A stretch of 19,342 bases of DNA from Faecalibacterium sp. CAG:1138. GTDB lineage: Bacteria > Bacillota > Clostridia > Christensenellales > CAG-917. The stretch spans positions 23,910 through 43,251 of the forward strand of contig HF988643.1 of assembly GCA_000434675.1 (NCBI GenBank). Direction: 5' to 3'. The stretch's first letter is position 1; each line of letters opens with the position of its first letter. Of the stretch, positions 1 to 7,223 are shown one piece after another. The notes under the pieces are model-generated. The model was not told the origin of the DNA. It searched no databases and worked only from the letters and a program-made list of their open reading frames with translations. The translations under genes and the position numbers were made by a program.

Positions 1-264
1 CGCCGCATTGCCTACGCTATCAAGCGTTTGTATTTCGCCGGAAAATCCCAAAACGTCCTTTAAGCTTTCGGCGGTAAATTCGAACGCGTTTTTTTCGTCC
101 GAAAGTTTTTTCAGCACCGATTCGTCCAGAATGACCGTATCCGACATTCCGTCAACGTAAATAAGGGCGGATTTTTTTCCGCCGGCCACCAGCTCCCGCA
201 CGACGACGTCATCGGAAGACAGCAATTTTTTCAGCTCGGATAAGGCTTCAGAATAATTTACCAT
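1..264 (-). CDS. GerA-family spore germination receptor subunit A (N-terminal part, runs off window)
   Basis: The minus strand is open from an ATG at 264 to the window edge, giving the first 88 residues of a protein that continues outside. The start has a GAGGTG ribosome binding site a few bases upstream. The sequence begins MVNYSEALSELKKLL, followed by SDDVVVREL, then ALIYVDGMSD and ILDESVLKKL. This order (a short helix, a D-V-V-x-R-E segment, then I-Y-x-D-G-x-x-D) is the conserved N-terminal pattern of GerAA/GerKA-type germinant receptor subunits, which sit in the inner membrane of spores and respond to nutrients. The membrane domain is outside the window, so the family call rests on the N-terminus alone. 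It is transcribed divergently from the TetR regulator; no clear sigma-G promoter could be settled. If right, it indicates endospore formation. Confidence 0.7.
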   Translation of the reverse strand, partial: MVNYSEALSELKKLLSSDDVVVRELVAGGKKSALIYVDGMSDTVILDESVLKKLSDEKNAFEFTAESLKDVLGFSGEIQTLDSVGNAA

Positions 265-325
265 GTTTCACCTCGCTTAAATTTTGACAAACGTGAAGTT
301 TTTTATACCGTTTTTAAATATACAC

Positions 326-343
326 TTGTCTATTATTTGACAA
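326..343. promoter_or_regulatory. Possible TetR-type operator overlapping the -35 box
   Basis: The arms TTGTC (326-330) and GACAA (339-343) form an 18-bp inverted repeat with an 8-bp centre. It covers the -35 box of the regulator's own promoter, and lies between the divergent gerA-like and regulator genes. TetR proteins commonly autorepress from such sites. A direct copy of TTGACAAACG occurs at 284-293 and again at 337-346. Function is inferred. Confidence 0.35.
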
Positions 344-364
344 ACGGAACCAAAGTGTTATAAT
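337..364 (+). promoter_or_regulatory. Consensus sigma-A promoter of the TetR-family gene
   Basis: A perfect -35 box TTGACA (337-342) and a perfect -10 box TATAAT (359-364) are separated by 16 bp, just upstream of the AAAGGAGG ribosome binding site (376-383) of the regulator gene. Transcription should start near 371. Confidence 0.7.
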
Positions 365-388
365 ATATTTATCACAAAGGAGGCAACT

Positions 389-952
389 ATGGAAAAAACC
401 GATATGCGCGTAGTTCGCACAAGAACACTTTTGAAAAACGCTCTTCTGGAGCTGTTGGCCGAAAACAGCCTTGAAAAAATCACCGTTATGGACATCTGCG
501 AAAAATCGATGATCCATCGCGCCACTTTCTACAAACACTTCGAAGATAAGTATCAACTGTTTTCCTATGCCATCGAAGACCTGACCAAAACTTTCGTGGC
601 AAGCTATTCTCACCTTGTTGGGGCGGCCGATATTAAAGACATTTTTTCCATTGCCACAAGCGACCTTTTGGACTTTTTGGAGAAAAACAGAAACGCCGTT
701 CTTGCCGTCGTCGAAAACAACGGGAACCGCGCAACCTCCATGCTCTTTTACGACGAAATAGAAAACTCTTTGTGTCAAAGCCTATCGAAGCACTGGCAGG
801 AGCTTAAACTCGTGCCGCAGGACATTCCTCTGCTTTCAAACTTTTTGGCCGGCGGTTGCATCTCCGTTGCTCTATGGTGGCTACGCCAGGGCAAATGCAC
901 CAAAGCGGACGTCGTAAAATTCATTTCCGACTATTGCCTGAACATGAAATAA
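389..952 (+). CDS. TetR/AcrR-family transcriptional regulator
   Basis: A 187-residue protein with an N-terminal TetR DNA-binding domain (about residues 8-55). The helix-turn-helix is seen in ITVMDICEKS followed by IHRATFYKHFEDK, the hallmark TFYxHF recognition-helix segment of the family. The C-terminal two thirds (about 60-187) should be the helical ligand-binding and dimerisation domain; it resembles the Firmicute TetR_C_8 type, but the effector cannot be deduced. The ATG at 389 follows AAAGGAGG with a 5-nt spacer and a consensus promoter, so the start is firm. Its length is normal. The gene is monocistronic, closed by a terminator, and divergent from a gerA-like gene. A palindrome over its -35 box suggests autorepression. 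Its targets are unknown; the divergent germination gene is only a positional candidate. Confidence 0.9.
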   Translation: MEKTDMRVVRTRTLLKNALLELLAENSLEKITVMDICEKSMIHRATFYKHFEDKYQLFSYAIEDLTKTFVASYSHLVGAADIKDIFSIATSDLLDFLEKNRNAVLAVVENNGNRATSMLFYDEIENSLCQSLSKHWQELKLVPQDIPLLSNFLAGGCISVALWWLRQGKCTKADVVKFISDYCLNMK

Positions 953-960
953 CCTTAAAT

Positions 961-995
961 AAAAAAACCTGCTTGCAATTTGCAAGCAGGTTTTT
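961..995. terminator. Bidirectional intrinsic terminator
   Basis: A nearly perfect palindrome (arms 965-978 and 980-993, core CCTGCTTGC / GCAAGCAGG) is flanked by a run of A on the left and T on the right. It therefore gives a GC-rich stem followed by U's on both strands. It serves the TetR gene (plus) and the pseudouridine synthase gene (minus), whose TAA stop lies at its edge. Confidence 0.9.
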
Positions 996-1803
996 ATATG
1001 GTGAAATTTTTCTTTTCCTTGCTGAAAGGATCAACGAACGAAAGGCTTACGCACTCAAGCTTTTGCCCCTCGTTTCGGCCCCTTTCATCGGTGCCGTAAA
1101 GCAGGTCTCCGACCACCGGGTGGCCGATGTGCGCGCTGTGCACTCTTATCTGATGCGTGCGGCCTGTAAAAAGCGTACATTCACACAAAGTGTTGCCTTC
1201 ATCGGTGTAAGACAGCACCTTAAAGTGCGTTTTTGACGGTTTACCTCTGTCGTCGACAGTGCGTTTCATGCCGCTTTCGCGATATATTTTCGCGTCGACG
1301 GTAACGCTTGAAGCCAGCTTTCCGACAAGCTCGGCGGTGTATTTTTTGTCGATTTCGGTTTGGGAAAGCGCTTCGTGTGCAGGGGCGTTCAGCGCCACCA
1401 GCACCAAGCCCGACGTATCCTTGTCGAGCCTCGTAACCACTCTGAAAACTTCTCCGGGATAAAGATAAGTCAACGCTGCAATAAGGTTGTCGGCAAAATG
1501 CCCCTTCGTCGGAATGCACGGCATCGCCGCGGGCTTTTCGACAACCAGATAATCCTCGCATTTGTGTATGACGTTTATCGGCAAATTTGCGGCTTTCTCA
1601 AAAGGCTTCAGCCTTTCGGGCACGGTTATACGGAGCGTATCTCCCTCCTTCAATTCAGGATTGCCCACAAAATCGCCGCCGTTCAGCTTCACCGAATCGG
1701 GCGTGTTTTTAATCAAAGTCGCAGTCCTTGCCGAAAAATGCTTGTCCATAAACTTGCTAAGCGGCTGGCTGTCGGTTATTTTGAAGGTGAAAATCTTTTC
1801 CAT
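994..1803 (-). CDS. RluA-family rRNA/tRNA pseudouridine synthase
   Basis: A 269-residue protein when started at the ATG at 1803. It isomerises uridine to pseudouridine in structured RNA. An N-terminal S4-like RNA-binding region (about residues 5-62) precedes the RluA catalytic domain. The catalytic motif RLDKDTSG is at 125-132, with the nucleophilic aspartate D127. Further family motifs are GRTHQIRVH (214-222) and GHPVVGDLLYG (228-237). The frame is open up to a TTG at 1836, but that codon lies inside the preceding gene's terminator hairpin, so the ATG is preferred even though its ribosome binding site is weak. It follows the opp operon on the same strand but is separated by that terminator. 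Which uridine it modifies (RluC-, RluD- or TruC-like) cannot be told from sequence alone. Confidence 0.9.
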   Translation of the reverse strand: MEKIFTFKITDSQPLSKFMDKHFSARTATLIKNTPDSVKLNGGDFVGNPELKEGDTLRITVPERLKPFEKAANLPINVIHKCEDYLVVEKPAAMPCIPTKGHFADNLIAALTYLYPGEVFRVVTRLDKDTSGLVLVALNAPAHEALSQTEIDKKYTAELVGKLASSVTVDAKIYRESGMKRTVDDRGKPSKTHFKVLSYTDEGNTLCECTLFTGRTHQIRVHSAHIGHPVVGDLLYGTDERGRNEGQKLECVSLSFVDPFSKEKKNFTI

Positions 1804-1817
1804 TTTTGTCGGATTTG

Positions 1818-1846
1818 AAAAATAAAGCGCCCGCAAGCGGACGCTT
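1818..1846 (-). terminator. Intrinsic terminator at the end of the opp operon
   Basis: On the minus strand, AAGCGTCCG and CGGGCGCTT (one G-T wobble) form a stem with a GC-rich core and a 4-nt loop, followed by TATTTTTC. It starts 8 nt after the stop codon of the small membrane protein gene and marks the 3' end of the oppBCDF transcript. Confidence 0.8.
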
Positions 1847-1853
1847 CTTTCGG

Positions 1854-2252
1854 CTATATAGCTAACGAAATAAGGAAAAATACCACTCCGACAAACACGA
1901 AACTAAGCCCCACGAACACGAGGTGCCCGACAGGTTTTTTGTTTGCGTGCTTGCGCTTTTGGTAATCGTAATAGCTTTCTTTCTTCGGCGTGCTGTCTTT
2001 TTTGATATTTCTGAATCCGAACAAGCCGTGCATTCCGTAGGCCAGACCGTCAAAAATCCCTTCGTTAAACGAAGCGATAAGCCCGCCGGAGCCCGCCAGA
2101 AGCACTCCGGAAACGAATAATCCGTCGGATATTTTCCCCATAAGGGCGATGTACGACGTGACTTTGAAAAGCCCGCCGACTGCCCATACCACTATGGCGA
2201 ACGCCACGCCGACAGCGAAAGTTATCAAATATTTTTTTTGCTTATTTGTCAC
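1854..2252 (-). CDS. Small three-helix membrane protein, DUF3899-like
   Basis: A 132-residue protein starting at a GTG that overlaps the end of oppF by 11 nt, so it is probably translationally coupled; its own ribosome binding site is weak. Three hydrophobic segments are visible: residues about 8-29, 43-63 and 108-130. Between the second and third is a loop with FDGLAYGMHGLFGF, then a highly charged stretch (KKDSTPKK, YYDYQKRKHANKK). The order of helices and the G-rich second helix followed by an FDGLxYG segment resemble DUF3899, a Firmicute membrane family of unknown function; that assignment is from memory. As the last gene of an oligopeptide importer operon it might be an accessory or assembly factor, but position is the only support. 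No enzymatic motif is seen. Confidence 0.7.
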   Translation of the reverse strand: MTNKQKKYLITFAVGVAFAIVVWAVGGLFKVTSYIALMGKISDGLFVSGVLLAGSGGLIASFNEGIFDGLAYGMHGLFGFRNIKKDSTPKKESYYDYQKRKHANKKPVGHLVFVGLSFVFVGVVFFLISLAI

Positions 2253-3498
2253 TGTTCAATATCTCTTGATATTTTTTGAATTCCGCATCGTTGCACTTGA
2301 CGAAATGTCCCGGTTTGACTTCCCTTAAGGTCGGTTTGTCAACGGAATAATCGTGCTCGGCAAGCGGATTGTAGGTGATACGTTTGCGGTTCTTCTCGTA
2401 AACCGGATCCGGAAGCGGAATTGCCGACAGCAAGGACTTGGTGTACGGGTGAAGCGGATGTGCAAACAGCTCGTCGCTGGTGGTCATTTCAACCAGATTA
2501 CCGAAATACATAACGCCGATTCTGTCGCTGAAGTATTTTACGACCGACAAGTCGTGCGCGATGAACAAAATGGTAAGTCCGAGTTGTTCACGCAAATCGT
2601 TCAGCAAGTTGATGACCTGCGCCTGAATGGAAACGTCCAAAGCGGAAACAGGTTCGTCTGCAATGATAAGTTCCGGCTTCATGATGATGGAACGAGCCAC
2701 GCCGATACGTTGACGCTGACCGCCGGAGAACTCGTGCGGATAACGCGTCGCATGCTCCGGAACAAGGCCTACCATTTCCAAAACTTCGTAAACTTTTTCG
2801 TCGATATACTTTTTGTCCTTTATGCCCTTTATAATAAGGCCTTCGGCAATGATATCTCTGACCGTCATACGAGGATCCAACGATGCGATAGGATCCTGGA
2901 AGATCATCTGAATCTGGGTGACGAATTTTTCTTTGGAAGCAAGGCGAAGTTTTTTCCTCTTCTCTTTAACGAGAGCGGCTTTTTCTTCGTCGGTTTTTGC
3001 TGCGGCAATCATCGGATCGTAGGTGTCCCTGACTTCCTGCATAAGCTTTTTGGCGTGCTTTTTGTCGCAGTTCTTGTGATCGTCTTTGGCGGATTTGATC
3101 TTTTCTCTTTCTGCCACTATAACCTTTCTTGCGGCTTCTCTGCGTTCGGCTGTTTTCGCTTTTGCCTCTTCAGGTTTTTGAGCATAATCGGCTTTTATCT
3201 TTTCGATATCAGCCTTTAAAGCTGCTTTTTCGGCCTTTATGGCGTTTTTGTAACTTCTGATGCCCGCCGCGATACGCTGACCTTTAAAATAGATATCGCC
3301 GCCGGTGATGTCGTAGAGTTTGATGATGGAACGGCCGGTGGTGGTTTTTCCGCAACCGGATTCGCCGACCAGACCGAAAACTTCGCCCTTCTTGATTTCG
3401 AAGCTTACGTCGTCAACGGCTTTGAGTTCGGAGCGGCCCATCTTGAAGTATTGACACAAATGATCGACTTTCAACAACACTTCGTTATTGTTTTCCAT
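2242..3498 (-). CDS. oppF: Oligopeptide ABC importer ATP-binding subunit OppF, with internal charged insertion
   Basis: A 418-residue ABC ATPase. It hydrolyses ATP with OppD to drive peptide uptake through OppBC at the inner face of the membrane. Walker A GESGCGKT is at 45-52, the Q-loop glutamine at 201 (IFQDP), signature FSGGQRQR at 257-264, Walker B LIIADEP at 277-283, D-loop SALD at 285-288, and switch histidine at 315. Between GQRI (about 74) and the Q-loop there is an insertion of about 100 K/E/A-rich residues (about 82-191), predicted helical or coiled-coil and absent from ordinary OppF (about 310-330 aa). At the C-terminus, the usual three-cysteine segment is missing and only C402 in GHFVKCN remains. 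The ATG at 3498 has AGGAGG 8 nt upstream, better than an in-frame TTG at 3504. The start overlaps the oppD stop by 14 nt. Confidence 0.93.
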   Translation of the reverse strand: MENNNEVLLKVDHLCQYFKMGRSELKAVDDVSFEIKKGEVFGLVGESGCGKTTTGRSIIKLYDITGGDIYFKGQRIAAGIRSYKNAIKAEKAALKADIEKIKADYAQKPEEAKAKTAERREAARKVIVAEREKIKSAKDDHKNCDKKHAKKLMQEVRDTYDPMIAAAKTDEEKAALVKEKRKKLRLASKEKFVTQIQMIFQDPIASLDPRMTVRDIIAEGLIIKGIKDKKYIDEKVYEVLEMVGLVPEHATRYPHEFSGGQRQRIGVARSIIMKPELIIADEPVSALDVSIQAQVINLLNDLREQLGLTILFIAHDLSVVKYFSDRIGVMYFGNLVEMTTSDELFAHPLHPYTKSLLSAIPLPDPVYEKNRKRITYNPLAEHDYSVDKPTLREVKPGHFVKCNDAEFKKYQEILNSDK

Positions 3499-5638
3499 TT
3501 TCAATACCTCCTCTTTCTTTCATCCTTTGAATTCTGTCCGTAACGATTTTCGGCGGATCGACTTTCGGAGCGTCCGGGTGCAACAACCAGGTTGCCGCGC
3601 TGTGCGTTTCGGAAATTTCGAACATCGGAGGTTGCTCTTCGAAGTCAATCTTTAGGGCGTATTTGTTTCTCGCCGCAAATGCGTCTCCGACAGGAGGGTA
3701 AATCATGTTTGGAGGCGTGCCCGGAATTGCTTCCAGCTTCTCGTTGGTGTCAAGGTCCGGCATGCTGGACAACAGCGCCCAAGTGTAAGGGTGTGCAGGA
3801 GAATAGAAAATATCCTCTGCCGTGCCGTATTCAACGATTTTGCCTGCGTACATAACGGCGATTCTGTCTGCCATGTTCGCAACGACGCCGAGGTCGTGAG
3901 TGATGAAGATGATGGACAGATTTCTCTCTTTTTTGAGCTTGTTGATAAGCTCCAGAATCTGCGCCTGAATGGTAACGTCCAAAGCGGTCGTCGGCTCGTC
4001 GCAGATAAGAATATCCGGGTTAGCCGCAAGCGCGATTGCGATAACTATACGCTGACGCATACCGCCGGAAAACTCGAACGGATATTGCTTGTAGCGTTTG
4101 TGCGGTTCAGGAATGCCGACTTCGTCCATAAGCTTGATCGCTTTGGCTTTTGCCATTGCAGGGGTAACCCTGTAAACCACTTCGGAAGCCTTGCCCTTCA
4201 AGAAGTCAACGATTTCCAGAGCTTTTTCTCTGAAATTAACGTGCTTTTCTTCTGCGATTTCGGCTTTATAATGGTCGATAAGCTCGGTGATGATCCGGCA
4301 AATCTGTTCTCTGACGATTTTAGGATCCACAACGTCTGCAGGGATAACCTTCCAGTCGGCTTTTTTGCCCATTGCAAGCAGCGCGTCGTGCTTTTTGCTC
4401 TGCTTTGCAAAACGTTTTTCTTCCTTCTGATTCTTCTTCAAACGATCGAAGTAACCGTTTATCGCGCTCTTGATGCTGGATTCGAAAACGTACGCGCGGC
4501 TGTCTTTAACGAGAGCCAGGCGGTCGATGGATTTTTCGACGGCGTCAATCATTTCCTTCGCGGCTTCCATTGCCTGCTTTCTAGTGAATTCCTGCTGGTA
4601 AACAGGCAGTTTTTCTTCCAGAACGCTGACGGCGAGTTCTTTGTTTTCCAAAGAGGTGTTGAAGCTGTATTCAACGCCTTTTGCCGCGCGATCGATGAAC
4701 GGTTCCATAAAATCGTTCGCCAAAATCTCGTGAGTTTTCTCATCGAGTTCTTTAACGGAAAGCTCCGGAATTTCAGGGCTTACGTAAGTCAGATAATAGC
4801 CGAGACCAAAGAAATTCGGTTTTTCAAGCTGAACGGCAGGCTCCAACACGGCCAAAATGTCCTCGAGAACGGAAACGCAACCGGTGTAGCTCTTTTCTTT
4901 TTTAGCCGCAACGCCCGCTTCGACGAGCTTCGTTACGAGCTCTTCGATTTTAGCCTCGTCCCTGACCACGAAACGATCAACGGATTTTTTGGTGTTTTTT
5001 GCGATTTCCTTAATCTGCAACGGGCCGTTGGTAACGCCGTTTTTGTCGATTTCGAACAGCAATTCTTTGATAGCGCCGACAGCTTCGTTTGCGGCTTCGA
5101 ACGCGATGTTGTATTTTGCTTCGAGTTCGATGTGTTTATATTCGAATTTGTCGAACTTGGTAACGTCGGCCTTGTTCTGTTCTTTGCTGGCGTCGCCGTA
5201 AGCGTGGTCCATGCTGTCGCAAAGAACCGCCATGGTGGTGTTGAAAATCTTGCGGCTGTCGCGACGTTTGGCTCTGTTTTTCAGAATCATGGCTTCGGTA
5301 AGCTGTTTGCCGATACGCATGATAGGGTTCAAGCTGGACATAGGATCCTGGAAAATCATGGCGATTTTGTCGCCGCGGATCTGATGGAACTGTTCCTCGT
5401 CGATTTTCAGAAGGTCCATGCCGTCGTAGATGATTTCGCCGCTTTCGACTATGGCGTTGTTTGCGGAGATACCGATGATGGCTTTGTTGGTAACGGATTT
5501 TCCGCTGCCGGATTCGCCGACGATGGCCAGCGTTTCGCCCTTATAGAGGTCGAAGCTGATGTCTCTGACGGCTTGCACTTTGCCCGCGCTGGTGCGGAAG
5601 GATATTTTCAGGTCTTTTACTTCAAGTTTCTTTTCCAT
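3485..5638 (-). CDS. oppD: Oligopeptide ABC importer ATP-binding subunit OppD, with a very large internal insertion
   Basis: A 717-residue ABC ATPase, over twice the usual 320-350. The N-terminal half-site has Walker A GESGSGKS (41-48) and a Q-loop glutamine at 97 (IFQDP), followed by NPIMRIGKQLTE as in OppD. From about residue 121 to 495 lies an extra, largely helical and charged region with no recognised domain. The family sequence then resumes: VTPAMAKAKAIKLMDEVGIP, signature FSGGMRQR (523-530), Walker B LICDEP (544-549), TALD (551-554) and switch histidine 581. All ATPase motifs are intact, so it should be active. In the C-terminal region PPVGDAFAARN to HSAATWLL, the four cysteines usual in OppD/DppD are replaced by D652, N658, D665 and T683. 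GGAGG sits 8 nt before the ATG, 3 nt after oppC ends. The insertion shows no intein or intron features. Confidence 0.93.
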   Translation of the reverse strand: MEKKLEVKDLKISFRTSAGKVQAVRDISFDLYKGETLAIVGESGSGKSVTNKAIIGISANNAIVESGEIIYDGMDLLKIDEEQFHQIRGDKIAMIFQDPMSSLNPIMRIGKQLTEAMILKNRAKRRDSRKIFNTTMAVLCDSMDHAYGDASKEQNKADVTKFDKFEYKHIELEAKYNIAFEAANEAVGAIKELLFEIDKNGVTNGPLQIKEIAKNTKKSVDRFVVRDEAKIEELVTKLVEAGVAAKKEKSYTGCVSVLEDILAVLEPAVQLEKPNFFGLGYYLTYVSPEIPELSVKELDEKTHEILANDFMEPFIDRAAKGVEYSFNTSLENKELAVSVLEEKLPVYQQEFTRKQAMEAAKEMIDAVEKSIDRLALVKDSRAYVFESSIKSAINGYFDRLKKNQKEEKRFAKQSKKHDALLAMGKKADWKVIPADVVDPKIVREQICRIITELIDHYKAEIAEEKHVNFREKALEIVDFLKGKASEVVYRVTPAMAKAKAIKLMDEVGIPEPHKRYKQYPFEFSGGMRQRIVIAIALAANPDILICDEPTTALDVTIQAQILELINKLKKERNLSIIFITHDLGVVANMADRIAVMYAGKIVEYGTAEDIFYSPAHPYTWALLSSMPDLDTNEKLEAIPGTPPNMIYPPVGDAFAARNKYALKIDFEEQPPMFEISETHSAATWLLHPDAPKVDPPKIVTDRIQRMKERGGIENGKQ

Positions 5639-5641
5639 ATC

Positions 5642-7222
5642 TTAGTCCTCCGAACCTCTTAAGGATGGGTTGAACGCGTCTCTTAGGCCGTTGCCGAACA
5701 AGTTGAAGCTGAGCATCATGAGAGCGAGGAACAACGACGGGAACACTGCAACGAATGGCGCAACCATCATATCTCTTTGTCCTGCGGCGATCATAGTGCC
5801 GACGCTGGTAAGGCGACCGGATTCAAGGTTAATGATGCCCAAATACGAAAGGTTGGTTTCGGAATAGATCATCGACGGAATAACGAGCGCGCAACTTGTA
5901 ACAATGGTTCCGATGGCGTTCGGGAAGATGTGCTTAAACATTATGCGCCAGTCTTTTGCGCCCAAGGTTCTCGCAACCAAAACGTATTCCTGATTTTTGT
6001 AACGATAGAATTGCATACGAGTCGTGCCGGCCATGCCGATCCAGCCCGTCATAAAGAATGCGATGAACAGCACCAACGCCTGACTGGAAGTTCCCATATG
6101 GAGTTTCAGAAGCGTGATGATAATCATCGTAGGGACTGCACCCAGAATATCGGTGAACCGTTCCATAGCCAAGTCGATTCTTCCGCCAAAGTAACCGGCG
6201 ATCGAACCCCAGATTGCGCCGACCACGAGGTTTACTGCGGCAACGACCAACGCGAACAGGAACGAAAATCTTGCGCCGGTAGACAAGCATGCTAAAATAT
6301 CTTTACCAAAGGACGTAGTTCCAAAGAAGAACTGCGGTTCACTTACTCCGTCTTTTGCGACTTGGGTATGATAATAGGTGTAGTATTCGTAATATTCTGC
6401 TCTGACTTCAACGCCACCTGAAACGATTCTTCCGTAAACGTAGTAGCATTTTTCGCCGTCGATCATAACGCCGTCATTCCCCTCTATCCTCATTTTGGAA
6501 GTGTAAGGTGCGGCGGTGGAAGGTTCGCCATCTGCGGCAGAGTATTTCCAGTAGTTGAGAACCAGTTTGCCGTTTACGTCGAGAGCCGGTTGAGTTTTGC
6601 CTGAAACGACTTTGGTTTTATAGTAGATGTCTGCTCTATCTTTATCTTGAACGAGCTGCGGCCTTGCGGACAAACGAACCGTCGGATACAAAACCTGCCT
6701 GCCCGTTTCGTCCTGATATCTTTGAATGTCCTTATATTCTTCTAAGGTTATGATTCTGTATCTGCCGAAACCGACGCCGTAGTAGGTGTCGTAACGATAT
6801 TTATAAATAGAACCGTCGTCGCTCACCGTGTATTCGCCGTTTTTAATGACTTCTCTGCCGGTTTCCTGACCGAGAGCGTAGTCTTCCAAAAAGCCTACGT
6901 ACCCCGTTTCTTTTGTTTTGCAACCGTCCCAGAAACCTGCGTTTTCAAAAAGTTTGTTCTTAGGCCTGATGGTGGTGTAGATCGAGTCGTAGTAAGAAAC
7001 GCTGTACGACGTGCAGAACGGCCCGATGATTGCAAACAGTATCAGCGCTAAAATGACTATGCCGCCCGCAACCGCGCCCTTGTTTTTGCAGAACCTGCGG
7101 AATGCGCCCTGAAAATAGCTTTCAGGCTTCGTGTCGAATTTCGTATCGAAATTGAAATCCCTTTTATCTGCGAACTGGAACTTTTCGGCAGGAATATTTT
7201 TGAAGTTTTTGTTATCTTCCAT
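5642..7222 (-). CDS. oppC: Oligopeptide ABC importer permease OppC, with extracellular insertion
   Basis: A 526-residue permease from the ATG at 7222, which follows the oppB stop by 1 nt; the open frame extends further upstream into oppB, but that start is implausible. The normal OppC length is about 300. A cytoplasmic N-tail carries a segment typical of OppC (SYFQGAFRRFCKNKGA, about 35-50). The first membrane helix is about 50-70. The family hallmark after it, normally HxxGTDxxGRD, appears as FFFGTTSFGKD at 298-308. Between them lie about 225 residues (72-297), tyrosine-rich and without long hydrophobic runs, where 30-40 are expected; topology places this outside the membrane. The rest is standard: about five helices, an EAA loop at 412-435 (EYVLVARTLGAKDW) contacting the ATPases, and the C-terminal LRDAFNPSLRG. 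It pairs with OppB to form the channel. Confidence 0.93.
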   Translation of the reverse strand: MEDNKNFKNIPAEKFQFADKRDFNFDTKFDTKPESYFQGAFRRFCKNKGAVAGGIVILALILFAIIGPFCTSYSVSYYDSIYTTIRPKNKLFENAGFWDGCKTKETGYVGFLEDYALGQETGREVIKNGEYTVSDDGSIYKYRYDTYYGVGFGRYRIITLEEYKDIQRYQDETGRQVLYPTVRLSARPQLVQDKDRADIYYKTKVVSGKTQPALDVNGKLVLNYWKYSAADGEPSTAAPYTSKMRIEGNDGVMIDGEKCYYVYGRIVSGGVEVRAEYYEYYTYYHTQVAKDGVSEPQFFFGTTSFGKDILACLSTGARFSFLFALVVAAVNLVVGAIWGSIAGYFGGRIDLAMERFTDILGAVPTMIIITLLKLHMGTSSQALVLFIAFFMTGWIGMAGTTRMQFYRYKNQEYVLVARTLGAKDWRIMFKHIFPNAIGTIVTSCALVIPSMIYSETNLSYLGIINLESGRLTSVGTMIAAGQRDMMVAPFVAVFPSLFLALMMLSFNLFGNGLRDAFNPSLRGSED

Positions 7223-7223
7223 C

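Noticed and set aside
1804..1836. TTG at 1836 as start of the pseudouridine synthase
   Set aside because: It lies in the stem of the upstream operon's terminator and adds residues not found in the family.
4150..5280. Intein, intron or inserted mobile element inside oppD
   Set aside because: The reading frame is continuous, with no Cys/Ser-start or His-Asn splice motifs, no transposase, and no terminal repeats; the inserted residues look like ordinary charged helices.
3791..5662. 623-codon open frame on the plus strand opposite oppD
   Set aside because: It is antisense to a gene with full ABC motifs, has no recognisable domain and a skewed composition (F, H, N and C rich). It is explained by the codon bias of the real gene.
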